From contig WPIO01000058.1 of assembly GCA_009760855.2 (NCBI GenBank), forward strand, positions 746,001 through 810,000: 64,000 nucleotides of DNA, written 5' to 3'. Numbering within the stretch: the first letter of the stretch is position 1; every line of letters starts with the position of its first letter. The position numbers were made by a program, and so were the translations under genes. Of this stretch, positions 35,217 through 45,452 are shown piece by piece. Below the pieces are notes generated by a model that was not told where the DNA came from, ran no database searches, and worked only from the letters and a program-made list of their open reading frames with translations. This stretch comes from Cristatella mucedo (lineage: Eukaryota; Bryozoa; Phylactolaemata; Cristatellidae).

Positions 35217-35540
35217 TTATTTATTTCTATATCTGTCAAAGCTGATGATTTTACTTTTTTTTAGTTTATCTATCGCGCTTTTAATCTCACCAATTATTTG
35301 TTGTTCACTTGCTCCTCTTCCAATCCTTCTTCCTTGAGATAAAGATCCTTCACCAACAGCAACTGGAACAGCAACTGGAACAGGAGTACTTCTTAGTTTA
35401 ACAAACTTTGATTTCTTTTTTCTACAAATTGTACAAATTCCTTTTATCATTCCTCTCATTCCTTTTGTGCTATCCACCTCAACATACTCCTCATGGATTG
35501 TATCAGTTGGTTTTTTACACTTCATACAATAAATCTCCAT
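35217..35540 (-). CDS. Small zinc-ribbon protein
   Basis: The start chosen is the ATG at 35540. The product begins MEIYCMKCKK and has a second pair at GICTICRKKK, forming a C-x2-C ... C-x2-C zinc ribbon of the DUF5679-like type that I associate with viral small proteins. A Val-Pro-Ala linker and a basic helical C-terminus (IKSAIDKLKKSKI) follow. Only 28 bp separate its start from the rightward ATPase start, so the two share a divergent control region. The precise role is unknown; nucleic-acid binding is likely from the ribbon and charge. Confidence 0.7.
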   Translation of the reverse strand: MEIYCMKCKKPTDTIHEEYVEVDSTKGMRGMIKGICTICRKKKSKFVKLRSTPVPVAVPVAVGEGSLSQGRRIGRGASEQQIIGEIKSAIDKLKKSKIISFDRYRNK

Positions 35541-35568
35541 ATACAAATATAAAAAATTTTAATATAGA

Positions 35569-36239
35569 ATGTCTTTGAAAGCTAAGCCTTATGACTTTGG
35601 ACAGGATACTGCTACAGGTCATGAAGAACCATTACCTAAAATACCTATTAGAGCGTTAGTTTTAGGTCCTAGTGGGTGTGGTAAGACACAATTAATAATG
35701 AATTGGATATTTTCATTAAAATTAAAGTATGATGCTTGTACTATTATTGCAACAAGTTTAGATCAGCCTATGTATCGCGGATTTATAAGTATGACAAAAG
35801 AGAACCCTGCTTACGTTTGGGTTGGTGGAGTAGATGAAATGCCAGATAGTGATTCATATAAGAAATGTAGAAATGCTGTTGTGTTAGATGATGTTATAAA
35901 TGAAGATCAAAGTACTATATCAGATTATTTTACTAGAGGAAGGCATAAAAAATGAATATATTTTATCTTTCTCAAGGATTTACAAATATTCCTAAACGAA
36001 CTATAAGAAACAATGTAAACTTTATAATAACATTCGAACAAAACAATAACGATATAGAATATATACGACGTTCATATGTTGGTGATATAGATGTAAAGCA
36101 ATTTAAAGATTGGGTTGATTCTTGTACAAGGGAAGAATTTGGTTATTGTCTTATAGATCTAACTAAGACTGAAAGAAAAGGAAGATTTTGGTCTGTTGAT
36201 GAAGAAGGAAAACAACTAATAACTATTTTCAATAGTTAA
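35569..36239 (+). pseudogene. Genome-packaging ATPase (A32/FtsK-HerA type), frameshifted
   Basis: The first frame (35569-35955) has a Walker A motif GPSGCGKT at residues 33-40 and a Walker B-type AVVLDDV near residue 105, then ends TRGRHKK. The second frame (35952-36239) starts at once with YLSQGFTNIPKRTIRNN, the conserved region that follows in this ATPase family. The break is in a run of six A. The encoded enzyme would drive DNA into capsids. The gene begins after 'aatataga' and heads the rightward morphogenesis block. The shift is best read as a one-base indel (real or assembly error); programmed frameshifting is less likely. Confidence 0.88.
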
Positions 36240-36249
36240 TAGGAAAGGA

Positions 36250-37444
36250 ATGATTAAAGGAAAGTTGTTTCAAAGTAAAAATAGAAAATATGAATATAGT
36301 GTTCAAGAAGCTCTTGATTTAGAAAACTTATATAGTAATTTGGGCAAGTTAAATGTTGCAACCATACTTAACAACGGTGAAGAAATGGCAAGAATAGAAG
36401 CTGAGATTGTTGCTAGAGATCAGATTGAACATAAACTAAATGAACGTGCTTTAGAGCATTCAAAAAATGATTTAGGTGGTGTTGATTTTAATAGACTTAG
36501 AGTAATGAGACCTAAACTTGCGATTCAAATGGAGACTAATAAACTAATTGAAAAGGCGATACAGCCTAAACCTAAAGAACCTCAAGATGTTTCTTTGGTT
36601 TTGGGGAAAGCAATTGCTGATATTAAATCTGGTGAACCTAAAAAAGCAATTAACAGAATAAATCAAGCAAAGACTCATGCAGCTAATCAAGAAATAAGAG
36701 AAATTCTTGATGGTGCTCAAAAAACAGTGTCAGAAGATTTTAATGTTAATCCATCTACTGGTACTCCAAAGATTAAGAAAGGAAGTATAAAAGAAGTTGA
36801 AGAACCACCCACTATAAGTACCCCAAAGAAAAGAGGAAGAAAAAGTAAAACTGCTTTACCAACTGTAAGTGTTATAGAACCTGTTGTAAGTACCCCAAAG
36901 AAAAGAGGAAGAAAAAGTAAAACTGCTTTACCAATTGTAAGTGTTATAGAACCTGCTATAGAACCTAACACACCTCAATTTACAACTGCTATAGAAGCTA
37001 CTTTACCTACAATTATTGAAGACCCGTGGGTTACTAGACAAAAATTATTTGAAATTAGCACTAGACCTAATACAGGAAGAATGTCATCCAAAATGAAAGA
37101 AGATATAAAGAAAATTAAAGAAGATAATTTTGTAGAGAGTCTTTATAATATCAAAGAAGAATTAGAGAATGTAGAAGAAAAAAAGAAGTATAAAACAGCA
37201 AAGTATTCTTGACCATATAAAATCACTGCAACCTAATTCGGGAGAAGGATTAAAAATCGTTCCAGTGTTTGTTAATAGTGATAAAGAAGTATTTAATAAG
37301 ATTGATTTATGGTTGAGAGAGCTTGCTGCTGGAAATAAAGGAGTTGTAAATTCAATAAGTGCTGCTGTAGACTATTTAGCTAGATCTAGGAAAGCACCAA
37401 AGTCTTACGTTGCAAAAATAAATAATCTATTATTTAATATATAG
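36250..37444 (+). pseudogene. Basic AT-hook-like protein (3' frameshift)
   Basis: The frame is open for 320 codons to 37212 and then a second frame stays open to a TAG at 37442-37444. The shift lies in an A-rich stretch around 37180-37200. The product has a charged helical N-terminus, then two tandem copies of a 22-residue unit around STPKKRGRKSKTALP (nt about 36817-36960), whose RGRK core resembles AT-hook DNA-binding motifs. I do not recognise the whole protein. A core protein binding AT-rich viral DNA is a reasonable inference. Its stop codon is within the TATAG motif of the next gene. Confidence 0.65.
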
Positions 37445-37447
37445 AAA

Positions 37448-38307
37448 ATGAGTGATCTTTTAGGTATTACAAAAGACATACTTAAGAATGTTGAAGTTAT
37501 TAGAAAAAGTAGTCAATTAAGTAAGGAAAGTTATGTGTTCAATATTATTGGAAATTCTAATCCACTTAGTCTACATATTAGTACTCCTATTTTATTGAGA
37601 AACAAAAACCTAAAAATTTGTTTTAAGAAGTTTGTTGGAATCAATTCCATAAAAAATATTACTACTTCTAATAATACTTTTGTTTATAGAAGTGTGGGTG
37701 GTTCAGAACAAACTGTAACTATAGAACCAGGAATTTATACGGTTGATAGTGATGACTTAAACACTGGTATTGTTGATAGGATTAATAATTTCATTACTCA
37801 AACAGGATCTACAACTGATAAGTTTACAGTTGGTGTTGATACTGGTACTGCACATTCATGGATTACTATGCCTGTAGGGTGGAGTTTTATTGCAAGTAAA
37901 TTATCTATTTCTAAAGTGCTTGGATTTACTAAACCTGCTTATACAACGGATAGCAAGTTTGTAGAGACATATCCAAATATTATACCCACTGTTTGTACTC
38001 CAAACAAAAAGTTCTATTCGGAAGAGCAGGTAAGTATTGCAGATGTAAAACTTGTTCTTGTTAATTGTAATCTAATTGCTCCAGGTACAAGTTATATAAA
38101 TGGAATCGAAACTCAAGCTTTAAGAATTTTTGGATTTGACTTTTACCCATGGGATACAATGGTGTATGAACAAATACTCCTGAATACCACAATGTTTCTA
38201 CTGAAATTATTAGTGATATAACTATTAAAATTACTGATCAAAACTTGAAGTTGTTAGATTTTGGTGGTGAACAAATTGCTGTTGTTATAGAAATTATAGA
38301 AATGTAA
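37448..38307 (+). pseudogene. Penton-like minor capsid protein 1 (3' frameshift)
   Basis: The frame is open from 37448, right after 'atatagaaa', to 38221. Its end is out of register: another frame from about 38165 stays open to a TAA at 38305-38307 and carries the typical closing strands (ITIKITDQNLKLLDFGG). The shift is in an A run near 38166. The N-terminal part (YVFNIIGNSNPLSLHIS) and the VKLVLVNCNLI strand fit the single-jelly-roll minor capsid proteins of Polinton-like viruses, which occupy capsid vertices. It is the first of three tandem paralogues. Confidence 0.65.
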
Positions 38308-38315
38308 TATAGGAA

Positions 38316-39278
38316 ATGTCAATAAGATTAACTGGCACATCTTCTTTAGATTACAAAACATTATATCCTCCAATCAATGTAGGAGAAAAATCTGAATACA
38401 ATGAAATTGGTTTAAGAAGAGTACAGTTTACATATGTAAATAGAACTATATCAAATGTCTTTAGGGGTGTAAATGACAGACTTTGGTTTAAGTTTTCTCT
38501 TGGAGATGTTGGTAATCCTCAATATATTGAAATTGATTTTGGAAAGGAAACAAACGGTACTCCTAAAACTTCAGGAACTTATGACACTAATAAAATTGTT
38601 CTTGCTTTAAACACAGCTTTAGCACTTAAGAAGAAGGATCCTGGTTCTGCATCATCGGCATTATATAATGGAAGAGCTGGAAATGGAATAAGATTTACCG
38701 TTGATGTAGATGATAAAATAGTTATGCAAGTAGCTGGTGATAGTGTTGTTTTTCTTGGAGCCAACTCTTTCATTGAAAAAAAACCTGAGTCTTATAGTAT
38801 TGGAGACACCCTTGGTTTTAACTCAAATGAACAATGAACGTTTGACCGCGACATGGTTGGTGGAACAGTATATGAAGCGGTAGAAAAAGCTATGTATTTT
38901 GCTGGAACTTATAAAGCATGGAACAAAATGATTCAACCTGATAATACTGGTGTAAAATGGATAAGTGTTGACTGTGACTTAGTTAATCTAGAACTTAATT
39001 ATATCGAGAAAAGAAAAGGTTTTTCAGAACAGTCAGGATCTCTATATATCATCGATGCTGATGATATTTCTCCGGGTCAAAAAGTTGATTTACATATTCC
39101 AAATGTAATGTACTTACCTACAAAGAGTGATATAGAAAAGTTGGGTGGTTTTAGACTTACATTAACAGATCAAAATGGAAATAGGATTAATACAATTACA
39201 GATTTTGTATCTACAATAGTTATTAGAAAAGGTAAAACAAGTATAGAAAATAGTATAGAAGAAATTAAAAAAGTATAG
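38316..39278 (+). pseudogene. Penton-like minor capsid protein 2 (in-frame TGA)
   Basis: Two frames in the same register, 38316-38837 and 38853-39278, are separated only by a TGA at 38835-38837. The first contains GEKSEYNEIGLRRVQFTYVN and the second KWISVDCDLVNLELNYIEKR and FRLTLTDQNGNRINTI. All are shared with the next gene, so this is a duplicated minor capsid protein. In the paralogue the position of the stop is a Gly codon. Beyond the TAG at 39276-39278 another frame continues through a Ser-Ile-Glu repeat (see 39240-39383), so the C-terminus may have been longer. Confidence 0.68.
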
Positions 39279-39383
39279 AAACAAGTATAGAAAAGAGTAT
39301 AGACAAAATTAAAACAAGTATAGAAAATAGTATAGAAAAAAGTATAGAAAAAATTATAGAAAAAAATAAAATGAATATAGAAA
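39240..39383 (+). repeat. Tandem array of TATAG-A motifs
   Basis: Ten copies of 'tatag' followed by A-rich spacers occur from about 39242 to 39380, the last directly before the ATG at 39384. The same DNA read as codons gives a Ser-Ile-Glu-Lys repeat at the end of the preceding gene. The unit resembles the start-site motif of other genes in the element. Confidence 0.8.
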
Positions 39384-40241
39384 ATGCTTATGTTTAACAG
39401 GAGCTTCCGATATAGACTATAAAACTAACTACCCATCAATAATGCTTGGTCCTAAATCTGGGTATGAAAAAGTTGGGTTACGAAGAATAGAATTTACTTA
39501 CACATATAAAAGCATTGTAAAAATTGTTGCTCTTGAAAACGATATGCTTTGGTTTAAAGCTAGCTCTTCATCAGCGAGTAACTTTTCCGTTTCTGTTCCT
39601 CCAGGTTATTATGATACTACTAGACTTGTGGCAGCATTAAATAGAGGATTAGATGGTGCTGCATCACTTTACAACACTTCACGAAGAGATAGTACTGGAA
39701 TTATTTTTAGTGTTGGTGAAGGTGATAAAATAGTTATGAAAGTAGTGGGTGAATACATTGTTTTACTAGCAAGTGATATCCCCGGCGTTATTAATAACAT
39801 TGGAGATACCCTTGGCTTTAATACAAAGGAACAAGGAACATACGCCCCTGATTACGATTATGTTGATGGAAGAGAAGAAGATAAAAAAGATGAAAATCAC
39901 ATTACTTTGCTGGAACATATACAGCATGGAATAAAATGAAATCCTCTAATTTCAATGACATTGAATGGATCAGTGTTGACTGTGACTTAGTTAATCCAGA
40001 ACTTAATTATATAGAGAGAAGAAAAGGGGTTTTAGAACAATCAAGATCTTTATATATTATTGGTGTAAAAGATATTTCACCAGGCGAGAAATTTGATTTA
40101 CATATTCCAAACATAATGTATCTACCGACAAAGGGTGATATAGAATCCTTGAGTAGTTTTATGATTACCTTAACAGACCAAAATGGAAATAGACTCAATG
40201 TAATAAAAGATGTTATAGCTACAATAGAAATTTCAAAGTAG
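39384..40241 (+). pseudogene. Penton-like minor capsid protein 3 (frameshifts)
   Basis: Paralogue of the preceding gene. The start at 39384 follows 'aatatagaaa', but the frame shifts within the first five codons ('atgttt' region, 39390-39396); the main frame then runs to 39939, shifts again near 39895, and ends in the frame 39936-40241. Shared blocks are EKVGLRRIEFTYTYKS, WISVDCDLVNPELNYIE and MITLTDQNGNRLNVI. With two shifts it is more decayed than its sister. It has the same presumed role at capsid vertices. Confidence 0.65.
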
Positions 40242-40252
40242 TATAGAGAGAG

Positions 40253-40836
40253 ATGGGTAGCTATATAAGTACTGGTCATGGAAATATAAGAGGAATGTAC
40301 CATGGGTCTGGAGTTTTAGATAAAGTACTTGACGGTGTTGGTAAAGTAACACCTGTTTTAATTGGATTAACTGGTCTAAGCATGAACATTGCTAATAAAG
40401 GAATTGAAATGCATCAAGCAAGGAAGATTACTGAATTACAAACTAAAAAAGAAAAGATTGATCAAGAATACGCTAATAAACGAAGAGAGATGGATGATAA
40501 ACTTGAAGAAGAAAGAAGAAAGAAAGAACAAGAATATGAAATTGAGAAACGAAAAAAGAAGAAGATTATGATAGAAAGATTAAAGAAATGGATCTAGAGA
40601 TTAAACGTGCAATGCTTGAGAAACTTAAACCAAAAACTAAAAAAGGTAAAAAAGTAAAAATAGAAGAAGTAGAAGACGATTCAGAAGCTCTTAAAGAAAA
40701 TGATCCAAAAACATATAAAGAAGTTGAGAAAGCAATAAAATCAATTATACCTTCTGGAGAGAGAACAAGACCCGATTGTTATGGTGGAAGTATAAAGAAA
40801 AAGATTGGAGCTGGTTTATATATTCAAAGTAAATAA
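40253..40836 (+). pseudogene. Coiled-coil basic protein (frameshifted)
   Basis: Two frames, 40253-40597 and 40588-40836, overlap across an A-rich tract near 40550-40560 and appear to be one gene. The N-terminus is MGSYISTGHGNIRG, compatible with N-myristoylation at Gly2, followed by a short hydrophobic stretch (VTPVLIGLTGLSMNIA) and a long Lys/Glu-rich coiled coil. The C-terminal part is basic (KPKTKKGKKVKIEE) and ends RPDCYGGSIKKKIG. The position directly before the major capsid gene suggests a virion protein. I do not recognise the family. The start follows 'gtatagagagag'. Confidence 0.62.
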
Positions 40837-40863
40837 ATTTTTAGTTTTTTATATAGAGAAAGA

Positions 40864-42465
40864 ATGGCGAGCGCGGATATTAGTACTATACTTGAACTTG
40901 AAGATCCTGATTTCCCTGATTATAAAATCAATGATTATCAGTACAGAGAGTTTTACCAATCTAACGGAAGTGAAACTGATTCTACTATTGATAAAATTAT
41001 AACATTCAATATTCCAGCAGAACAACAAATGTGTTATGTTTTGTCAGATGGTTACATCCTTCTAGAAGGACAGTTCCTAGTTCAATCAACCGCATGTGGT
41101 AATTATCTACCACCCAATCGTAACCTTGCAGCAGGATTAGTTAACAACGCTGGAGCTTGGATGTTTAATACAATGAAAGTTAGGCTTGGTGCTGAAGAGG
41201 TTAAAAGTGTGTCACAAAATATACGAGTCGTTTCAACAATTATGGGGCTTCTATTTTATCCAAATGAGTATAACAGAACTGAAGGACCTGCAACAGGATG
41301 GAAGAAGGATGAGGCAAGCTCATTTGATGATATGTATACCATTGCTAATGCTGCTACAACAAATTCTAAACTATTTTCATATCTAAGTCCTAATGCATCC
41401 ACAGCTAGTAGTTCAAACATCGGATTTGTTTATCGAAGAGGTTTATCTAATTTCATTGCTGATAATGTGGGTACATTCAGCATTTCACTCCCGTTATCAA
41501 GAATCTCTGGATTTTGTGCAGATATGAATAAGATTATTTACAATACTCAATTTACTCTTGAACTAACTAGGGTTAATGGAAATGATTTTAACGCTATAAT
41601 GACTGGGGTAAGCGGTGCTGCTGCTGATAATAATGTTAATGTAATTCAAGCTAGAACAACAGCTAACGCTGCTGGAAATGGTTCTTGGAATTCATTTAAA
41701 ATTAACATGTCAAAAATTAGACTATTTGTTCCATGTTTAACTCCTAAACTTAGCATTCAAAAATCACTTGCTGAAATTACGAGTGAAAGAGCAAAGAAAC
41801 TTAGACTAAACTATAGAGTTAGGCGACATGAACAAGTTAGTATATCAAGTTACAATTCAAATCTTAAATATACAAAGACAATAACTGCACAGAATGAACT
41901 TGATAAAGTTAGATGGTTGATCGTTGCAGCTCAAAACCAAAATAAATATAATAGCTACACTGGAAACCCTTCAACTTTCAATCATTGTGATATTAAAGGT
42001 GTCTCAGTAACTGCTAATGGAACAAAACAATATCCCGCGGTTCTAAGAAGCGGCTATCCAAGAGACACCAGATGTTCAACTTCTTATCTTGATTTTACTA
42101 CATTTAGGAAACAGTTCCTCTGATCAAATGAACTAAATGTGCCTGTTGGTGTTACCTTTCCAGAATGGTTAACTCTTTATCCTATTCATGTTATCGATCT
42201 ACAATATAATGATCAACCTCTTAGAGCAGGAACAAAACTTGATGTAACTATTGAATTTAATTCTACAATACCTGGTGTTGCTGCTGCTGTTCCTGCTGCT
42301 TGAAATATAGCAGCACAACCTGAAATTACAGCTGTTGCTGCACCTACGGTTGTGATTCATTATATCACTATCTGTGAAAACACATTGGAATTAACATCTA
42401 GTGGAAACTGAACTCCGTTTCTTTGTAGTAGATGAAGGTCTCTTTACAATCCATTAGATATTTAA
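40864..42465 (+). pseudogene. Major capsid protein (four in-frame TGA codons)
   Basis: The frame is open for 419 codons from 40864 to 42120. It then meets TGA codons at 42121, 42301, 42409 and 42433 but otherwise stays open in the same register to a TAA at 42463-42465, giving 533 codons, the size expected for a double-jelly-roll capsid protein of Polinton-type viruses. Supporting features are the position after the minor capsid genes, the N-terminal strand pattern (TFNIPAEQQMCYVLSDGYIL) and the central block LNYRVRRHEQVSISSYN. The start follows 'atatagagaaaga'. All four stops lie in the last 115 codons, so a truncated product would lack C-terminal strands. Confidence 0.8.
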
Positions 42466-42486
42466 GAAATATAATAACTAAATATA

Positions 42487-43233
42487 ATGCAAAAAAAAAA
42501 TTTCATACAGGGGTCTGATGAGTGGAAGAAGGCTATGAAGTTAAATATATGAGGGTCGGAGGTGTATTCAGTTTTAGGAAATGATATGATATTTGGATCT
42601 CAAATTGATTGTGACATTGAACTAATTTCAAATAGAAAACTAAAAAAAATATATTGCTAACTCTCAACAGATGAAATTTCCTCAGATGATGTTTGGAAAA
42701 GTATTCGAGCCAATAGCAGCTAAATTTCTAGAAATGAAGTTGAATAGAAGTATTGAGAATTCAAATGAATGTTTTACTAGTGATGGTGTTTACCGCTATT
42801 CTCCAGATGGAATTATTGATCAAAATACTCTAATAGAAATAAAATGTTTATGGAGCCGTAATATAGTTGAAGACTTTATTCCAAAACAATATATTGCACA
42901 GTGCCTACTTGGTTTACACGTCTTAAAGCTTAGCAGATGTTTTTATAGTGAATTTGAAATACTCGTTCCAGGTTTGAATTGTTATGATATACCTAAAGAC
43001 TATGTTGCTGCAGGAACAGTTAGAATTCCAACGACTTATGAATTTGATATACCAATACGTGAACCTGTTTTTATGTTTTTACTTAAAGATGAGAAGTACT
43101 TTGAATTCGAATTTGATATAATTTCTAAATATGGTCGTTTTAACAATAAAAAAACTTTGGTTATGATATCAAATATTACATTAGAAAAGTAGAGATACAA
43201 GTAATTGAAGAAGAAGATCCGCTTGATTTATAA
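42487..43233 (+). pseudogene. YqaJ-type viral recombinase/exonuclease (broken)
   Basis: A frame from the ATG at 42487 gives FIQGSDEWKKAM, the start of a YqaJ domain, but has a TGA at 42550-42552 and shifts in a run of eight A near 42642-42649. The main frame 42671-43192 then carries FGKVFEPIAAKFLE, YSPDGIID and LIEIKC, holding the catalytic Glu, Asp, Glu and Lys of this nuclease family. Near the end another frame continues about 14 codons to a TAA at 43231-43233. Such enzymes work in viral DNA recombination and repair. It is placed between capsid and fibre genes. Confidence 0.8.
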
Positions 43234-43296
43234 GAATTATTCCTGTGGTCAAAGAAGTGTTAGAGAGATCTAAAATATTAATAAATAATTATATAG

Positions 43297-44157
43297 ATGA
43301 ACAAAAAGTTTCACATCGAGGATTATGTATCGAAGAATAATGGATTCATTCTTTCAGATCTTGATGCAAATGGTAATAGAATTGTTAATTTAGGTGACCC
43401 CGTTAACGACTATGCCGCTGTTACAACGGCCTATGCTGACGCTAACTTTGTAGTTAATACAGGAATAACAATGAATCTTGGAGGAAAACGTATTACAAAT
43501 CTAGGAGCAGGTGTTAACCCCACTGACGGTGTAAACGTTTCACAAGTAAATAATTATGTTAAGAAAACTGGAGATACAATGTTGGGAGATCTAGATATGA
43601 ATGGTAAAGCCATAACATCTACTTATTGGAATTCTGGTAATAACAATCCAGTAGTCTTAAACGATGATTATTGTGTTACTACTGGAGGAATGAAAAGAGA
43701 TGTATTATTGAAAGCATTTCCTTCAACAACAAATATTAATATGGGTGTTAACTCGATTACTAATGTTGCAAAGCCTTTTAACCCCTCTGACGTTGCTACA
43801 AAGAATTATGTAGATAAAACACTTAAAAAAATAACGGAAGTAATCTCAATCTCAATGGACCCTAAAGCATTAAATTCAATTTTAAATCTATCAACACCAT
43901 ATTCATGGACAAATAAAATGGCTCCACCAATAATGATATTAAATGTTTTGGTTGTTGGAGCATCTAATTGTGTATTTCTAAAACCTAATACTGATACATC
44001 TGTAGTATCCGGTGATGTAAGAGCTATAAACACTTCTTCAACAGGTGTTAACTTAAAGTACTATGTATATTTTTCTAGACTACCTACAGAGTATTACTTC
44101 GTTGATAGCACAGGAAAACTAAAGGTAAACATCTTGGTTAGTTATGTACCCTCCTGA
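43297..44157 (+). CDS. Tail-fibre-like protein 4
   Basis: An intact 286-residue frame directly after 'ttatatag'. It has the clearest set of fibre modules: SDLDANGNRIVNLGDPVND, then MNLGGKRITNLGAGVNPTDG, LGDLDMNGKAITS, and MGVNSITNVAKPFNPSDVA followed by TKNYVDKTL. The C-terminal 100 residues (after KKITEVISISMDPKALN) form a separate domain unlike fibres 1-3. It lies about 9 kb from the other three fibre genes, beside the nuclease and integrase. Phage fibres of this repeat type form trimeric stalks; a host-attachment role here is inferred. Confidence 0.78.
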   Translation: MNKKFHIEDYVSKNNGFILSDLDANGNRIVNLGDPVNDYAAVTTAYADANFVVNTGITMNLGGKRITNLGAGVNPTDGVNVSQVNNYVKKTGDTMLGDLDMNGKAITSTYWNSGNNNPVVLNDDYCVTTGGMKRDVLLKAFPSTTNINMGVNSITNVAKPFNPSDVATKNYVDKTLKKITEVISISMDPKALNSILNLSTPYSWTNKMAPPIMILNVLVVGASNCVFLKPNTDTSVVSGDVRAINTSSTGVNLKYYVYFSRLPTEYYFVDSTGKLKVNILVSYVPS

Positions 44158-44190
44158 AAAGTATAAATGAACTCTTAAAACTATTAACTC

Positions 44191-44578
44191 TTATAACTTT
44201 GTCGCTTTGTGTTTACCTTTAGCAACTGGAAATAATTTAGAAATAGAACAGGTGGCTTCGTGATCTAAACAATGATGTAAAGAAGTAGAACAACATTGTT
44301 TTTTTAAGTGTTTCTTAACCATTAAATACAGTTTAGTTGGTTTTTCTTTTTTTATAATAATTAGAATTTATGTTGCAGTAGGAACAGATTATACAATGGT
44401 TGTTACGAAAAAGGTTAGAATCAAATTCAGTTTCTTCCATACCTTTATCACAGATACAGCAACGTATTTCATATTCCTGTTTTGGTTTTTTTATTTTTGG
44501 TTTACAATGTGGATGACCTCTTTCAAGGTATTCAACTTCACTAAACGTGCTTAAGCATGTATCACAAAATATTTCCAT
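44191..44578 (-). pseudogene. Cys/His-rich zinc-finger protein (3' frameshift)
   Basis: The frame 44578-44333 encodes 81 residues with the pattern FCDTCLSTF, GHPHC, CCICDKGM and HCIICSYC, enough ligands for two or three zinc sites. After a stop, another frame continues to a TAA at 44191-44193 with a further Cys-Cys ... His-His-Cys cluster; the shift is in an A-rich tract near 44340-44350. The start is only 10 bp from the divergent integrase start, within the palindrome-like 'tctctataga'. The function is unknown; a DNA-binding partner of the integrase or a regulator is possible. Confidence 0.65.
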
Positions 44579-44588
44579 TCTCTATAGA

Positions 44589-45452
44589 ATGTCGTTCTTA
44601 ACTCTAAATGAAAGAAAAAAAGAAGGTAAATTCAATCCTAACTTAGATATAAGCCAAGTATTCAAGCCAAGACCTAAGAAAATTCCACATGGTTTCTTTA
44701 ATATTTTTGAGACTAATGAAAATCATCAAGCAGACATTTTGTATATGCCTAATGATTCTGGATATAAATATGCTTTGAGTGTTATTGATGTTGCTAGTAG
44801 ATATAAAGAATCAAGACCTCTTAAAACAAAGTCTTCTAAACAAGTAACAAAAGCAATAATAGATATCTACAGTAAAGGTCCTTTGAAGTGGCCAAAGAAA
44901 ATGACTGTAGATCCAGGATCAGAGTTTAAAGGAGAGTTTGCTAAAGAAATGAAAAAACATGAAACACGTATCATAGAAGGCACTAGTAAAAAGAGTGTTG
45001 CATTAGTTGAAAGAATGAATAGAACAGTTGCTGAGAGAGCATTCATTGCTCAGTATGAAAAATAATTAGAAAGTATTAATAAAGGAGACTATAATAGAAA
45101 CAGATAGTGGATTGATAATCTTCCAAAGATCATTGAGTATCTAAATAATAGTGTTACAAGAATGATTGCTGAAGAACCTGCAAAGGCGATAAAAAAAGAA
45201 AAGGTAAAACCAAAGAAACCAAAATATCATGGTGAAAAGCTATTAGAACTTAACACACCAGTTAGGTATTTATTAGAACCTGGTGAAGGAGAAGATGAAA
45301 AAAGAAGAAGAGCTACAGATCCAATATGGAGTTTAACAAAACACACTATCGTTAGAATAATGATATTAAAACAACAACCAGCTAGATATTTTGTAAATGA
45401 TGTTAAGAGAAGTTTTGTTAGAGAGGAGTTACAAGTTGCTAGCCAAGATTAA
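44589..45452 (+). pseudogene. DDE integrase (retroviral type), two in-frame stops
   Basis: The ATG at 44589 follows 'ctctataga'. The catalytic triad is visible: Asp in HQADILYMP, Asp in TVDPGSEF, and Glu in VALVERMNRT. The frame then has a TAA at 45063-45065 and a TAG about 15 codons later, but stays open in the same register through 45162-45452, where RRRATDPIWSLTKHTIVRI marks the C-terminal SH3-like DNA-binding domain. This enzyme inserts the element into chromosomes and makes the target duplication. The two stops fall between core and C-terminal domains, so the copy is probably inactive. It overlaps the next gene tail to tail by 14 bp. Confidence 0.88.

Noticed and set aside
35940-35960. 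Programmed -1 frameshift in the ATPase gene
   Set aside because: The shift is in a plain run of A without a canonical slippery heptamer, and many other genes have similar homopolymer shifts, so an indel or assembly error is more likely.
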